Source: Gammaproteobacteria bacterium
GTDB taxonomy: Bacteria; Pseudomonadota; Gammaproteobacteria; Methylococcales; UBA2780
Direction: 5' to 3'
Length of the DNA stretch: 5,472 bases
NCBI GenBank assembly: GCA_003646305.1
Contig: QNFJ01000151.1
Span: 1 to 5,472 of the forward strand
The translations under genes were made by a program, and so were the position numbers. The notes under the pieces are model-generated. The model ran no database searches and was not told the DNA's origin. It was given only the letters and a program-made list of their open reading frames with translations. Of the stretch, positions 5,134-5,472 are shown one piece after another (position 1 is the stretch's first letter; every line of letters starts with the position of its first letter).

Positions 5134-5472
5134 GTTTTAAACAGTGAAGGATCTAACTGATGACGATTCAGCAGACGATAAAATTCTGTCCTGTTTCTTT
5201 TCGCATATTTTGCAGCCTGGGTGACATTCCCAGAGGTCATCTGCAAGATCTTGATCAAGTATTCCCGCTCAAACCCCTCCCTCGCCTCTTTAAAAGAGAG
5301 CATTGAAACGGAATCATTTTTTAGTGCTTTTTGGACGATAACTAACGGCACGAGAGGCGTTGTCGATAATGCAACCGTCTGACCAATAACATTATGTAAC
5401 TGGCGAATATTACCCGGCCAGTTGTAGTTCACCAGCGCTTCGATCGCTTCTGGCGAAAACCCTTTCACCTCT
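5118..5472 (-). CDS. glrR: GlrR-like sigma-54-dependent response regulator, C-terminal part (runs off the window)
   Basis: Only the last 118 residues or so are present; the receiver domain and most of the AAA+ domain lie beyond the right edge. The fragment starts in the AAA+ C-terminal subdomain (FSPEAIEALVNYNWPGNIRQLHNVI, with the WPGN-R-L-N signature of sigma-54 activators). After a linker it ends in a Fis-type helix-turn-helix: FKEAREGFEREYL, then GNVTQAAKYAKRNRTEFYRLLNRHQLDPSLFK. That tail closely resembles E. coli GlrR/QseF (GNVTHAARMAGRNRTEFYKLLSRHELD), rather than NtrC or PrsR. The frame stays open to the edge; the GTG at 5466-5468 is internal, not a start. In enterobacteria GlrR is phosphorylated by GlrK and activates sigma-54 promoters such as glmY. 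Here a matching binding site and sigma-54 promoter lie directly downstream, suggesting it controls the neighbouring small-protein gene. Confidence 0.85.
   Translation of the reverse strand, partial: EVKGFSPEAIEALVNYNWPGNIRQLHNVIGQTVALSTTPLVPLVIVQKALKNDSVSMLSFKEAREGFEREYLIKILQMTSGNVTQAAKYAKRNRTEFYRLLNRHQLDPSLFKTVTSQ

Overview
The window reads as chromosomal DNA from a gammaproteobacterium of low-to-moderate GC. CysZ, a GlrR-like sigma-54 activator and a YefM/YoeB pair all resemble enterobacterial proteins. The MtaB, the fused lipoprotein-like MsrAB and the exosortase-type acyltransferase instead suggest a marine or environmental lineage (something like Methylophaga or Cycloclasticus). That genus-level guess is weak.

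Layout. Two plus-strand genes come first: mtaB (tRNA ms2t6A37 methylthiotransferase, 8-1336) and an envelope-targeted MsrA-MsrB fusion (1435-2553). Everything after that is on the minus strand. Read in the direction of transcription from the right edge, the order is: the 3' end of a glrR-like sigma-54 response-regulator gene (5118 to beyond the window), a regulatory intergenic region, a 63-residue secreted small protein (4689-4880), a LuxI-like acyltransferase of the PEP-CTERM/exosortase-associated family (3980-4642), a yefM-type antitoxin (3592-3846), a yoeB-type toxin lacking the family's C-terminal end (3357-3599), and cysZ (2569-3315). cysZ converges on msrAB with only 15 bases between the two stop codons.

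The most interesting part is 4881-5133. The gap between glrR and the small-protein gene holds a near-consensus sigma-54 promoter (4970-4984). About 100 bases upstream of its start is a perfect TGTC-N10-GACA palindrome (5050-5067), the pattern I recall for enterobacterial GlrR sites, with a degenerate second copy at 5116-5133 and an IHF-like site between enhancer and promoter. The predicted transcript begins almost exactly at a 5+8 bp hairpin (4917-4958) and then runs through a 78-base leader into the small gene. A weak terminator and the acyltransferase follow. I infer a local circuit in which the GlrR-like activator and sigma-54 drive a secreted lysine/glutamate-rich small protein, and by read-through an N-acyl-amino-acid (or acyl-homoserine-lactone-like) synthase. 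No exosortase or PEP-CTERM substrate is visible in the window.

The toxin-antitoxin module has its own control region: a 59-bp dyad centred on base 3886, sitting over a candidate promoter. Its toxin ends before the conserved RYHY tail that carries catalytic residues, and a frameshifted reading frame downstream resembles a decayed version of that tail. The toxin is therefore probably inactive or altered, while the antitoxin looks intact.
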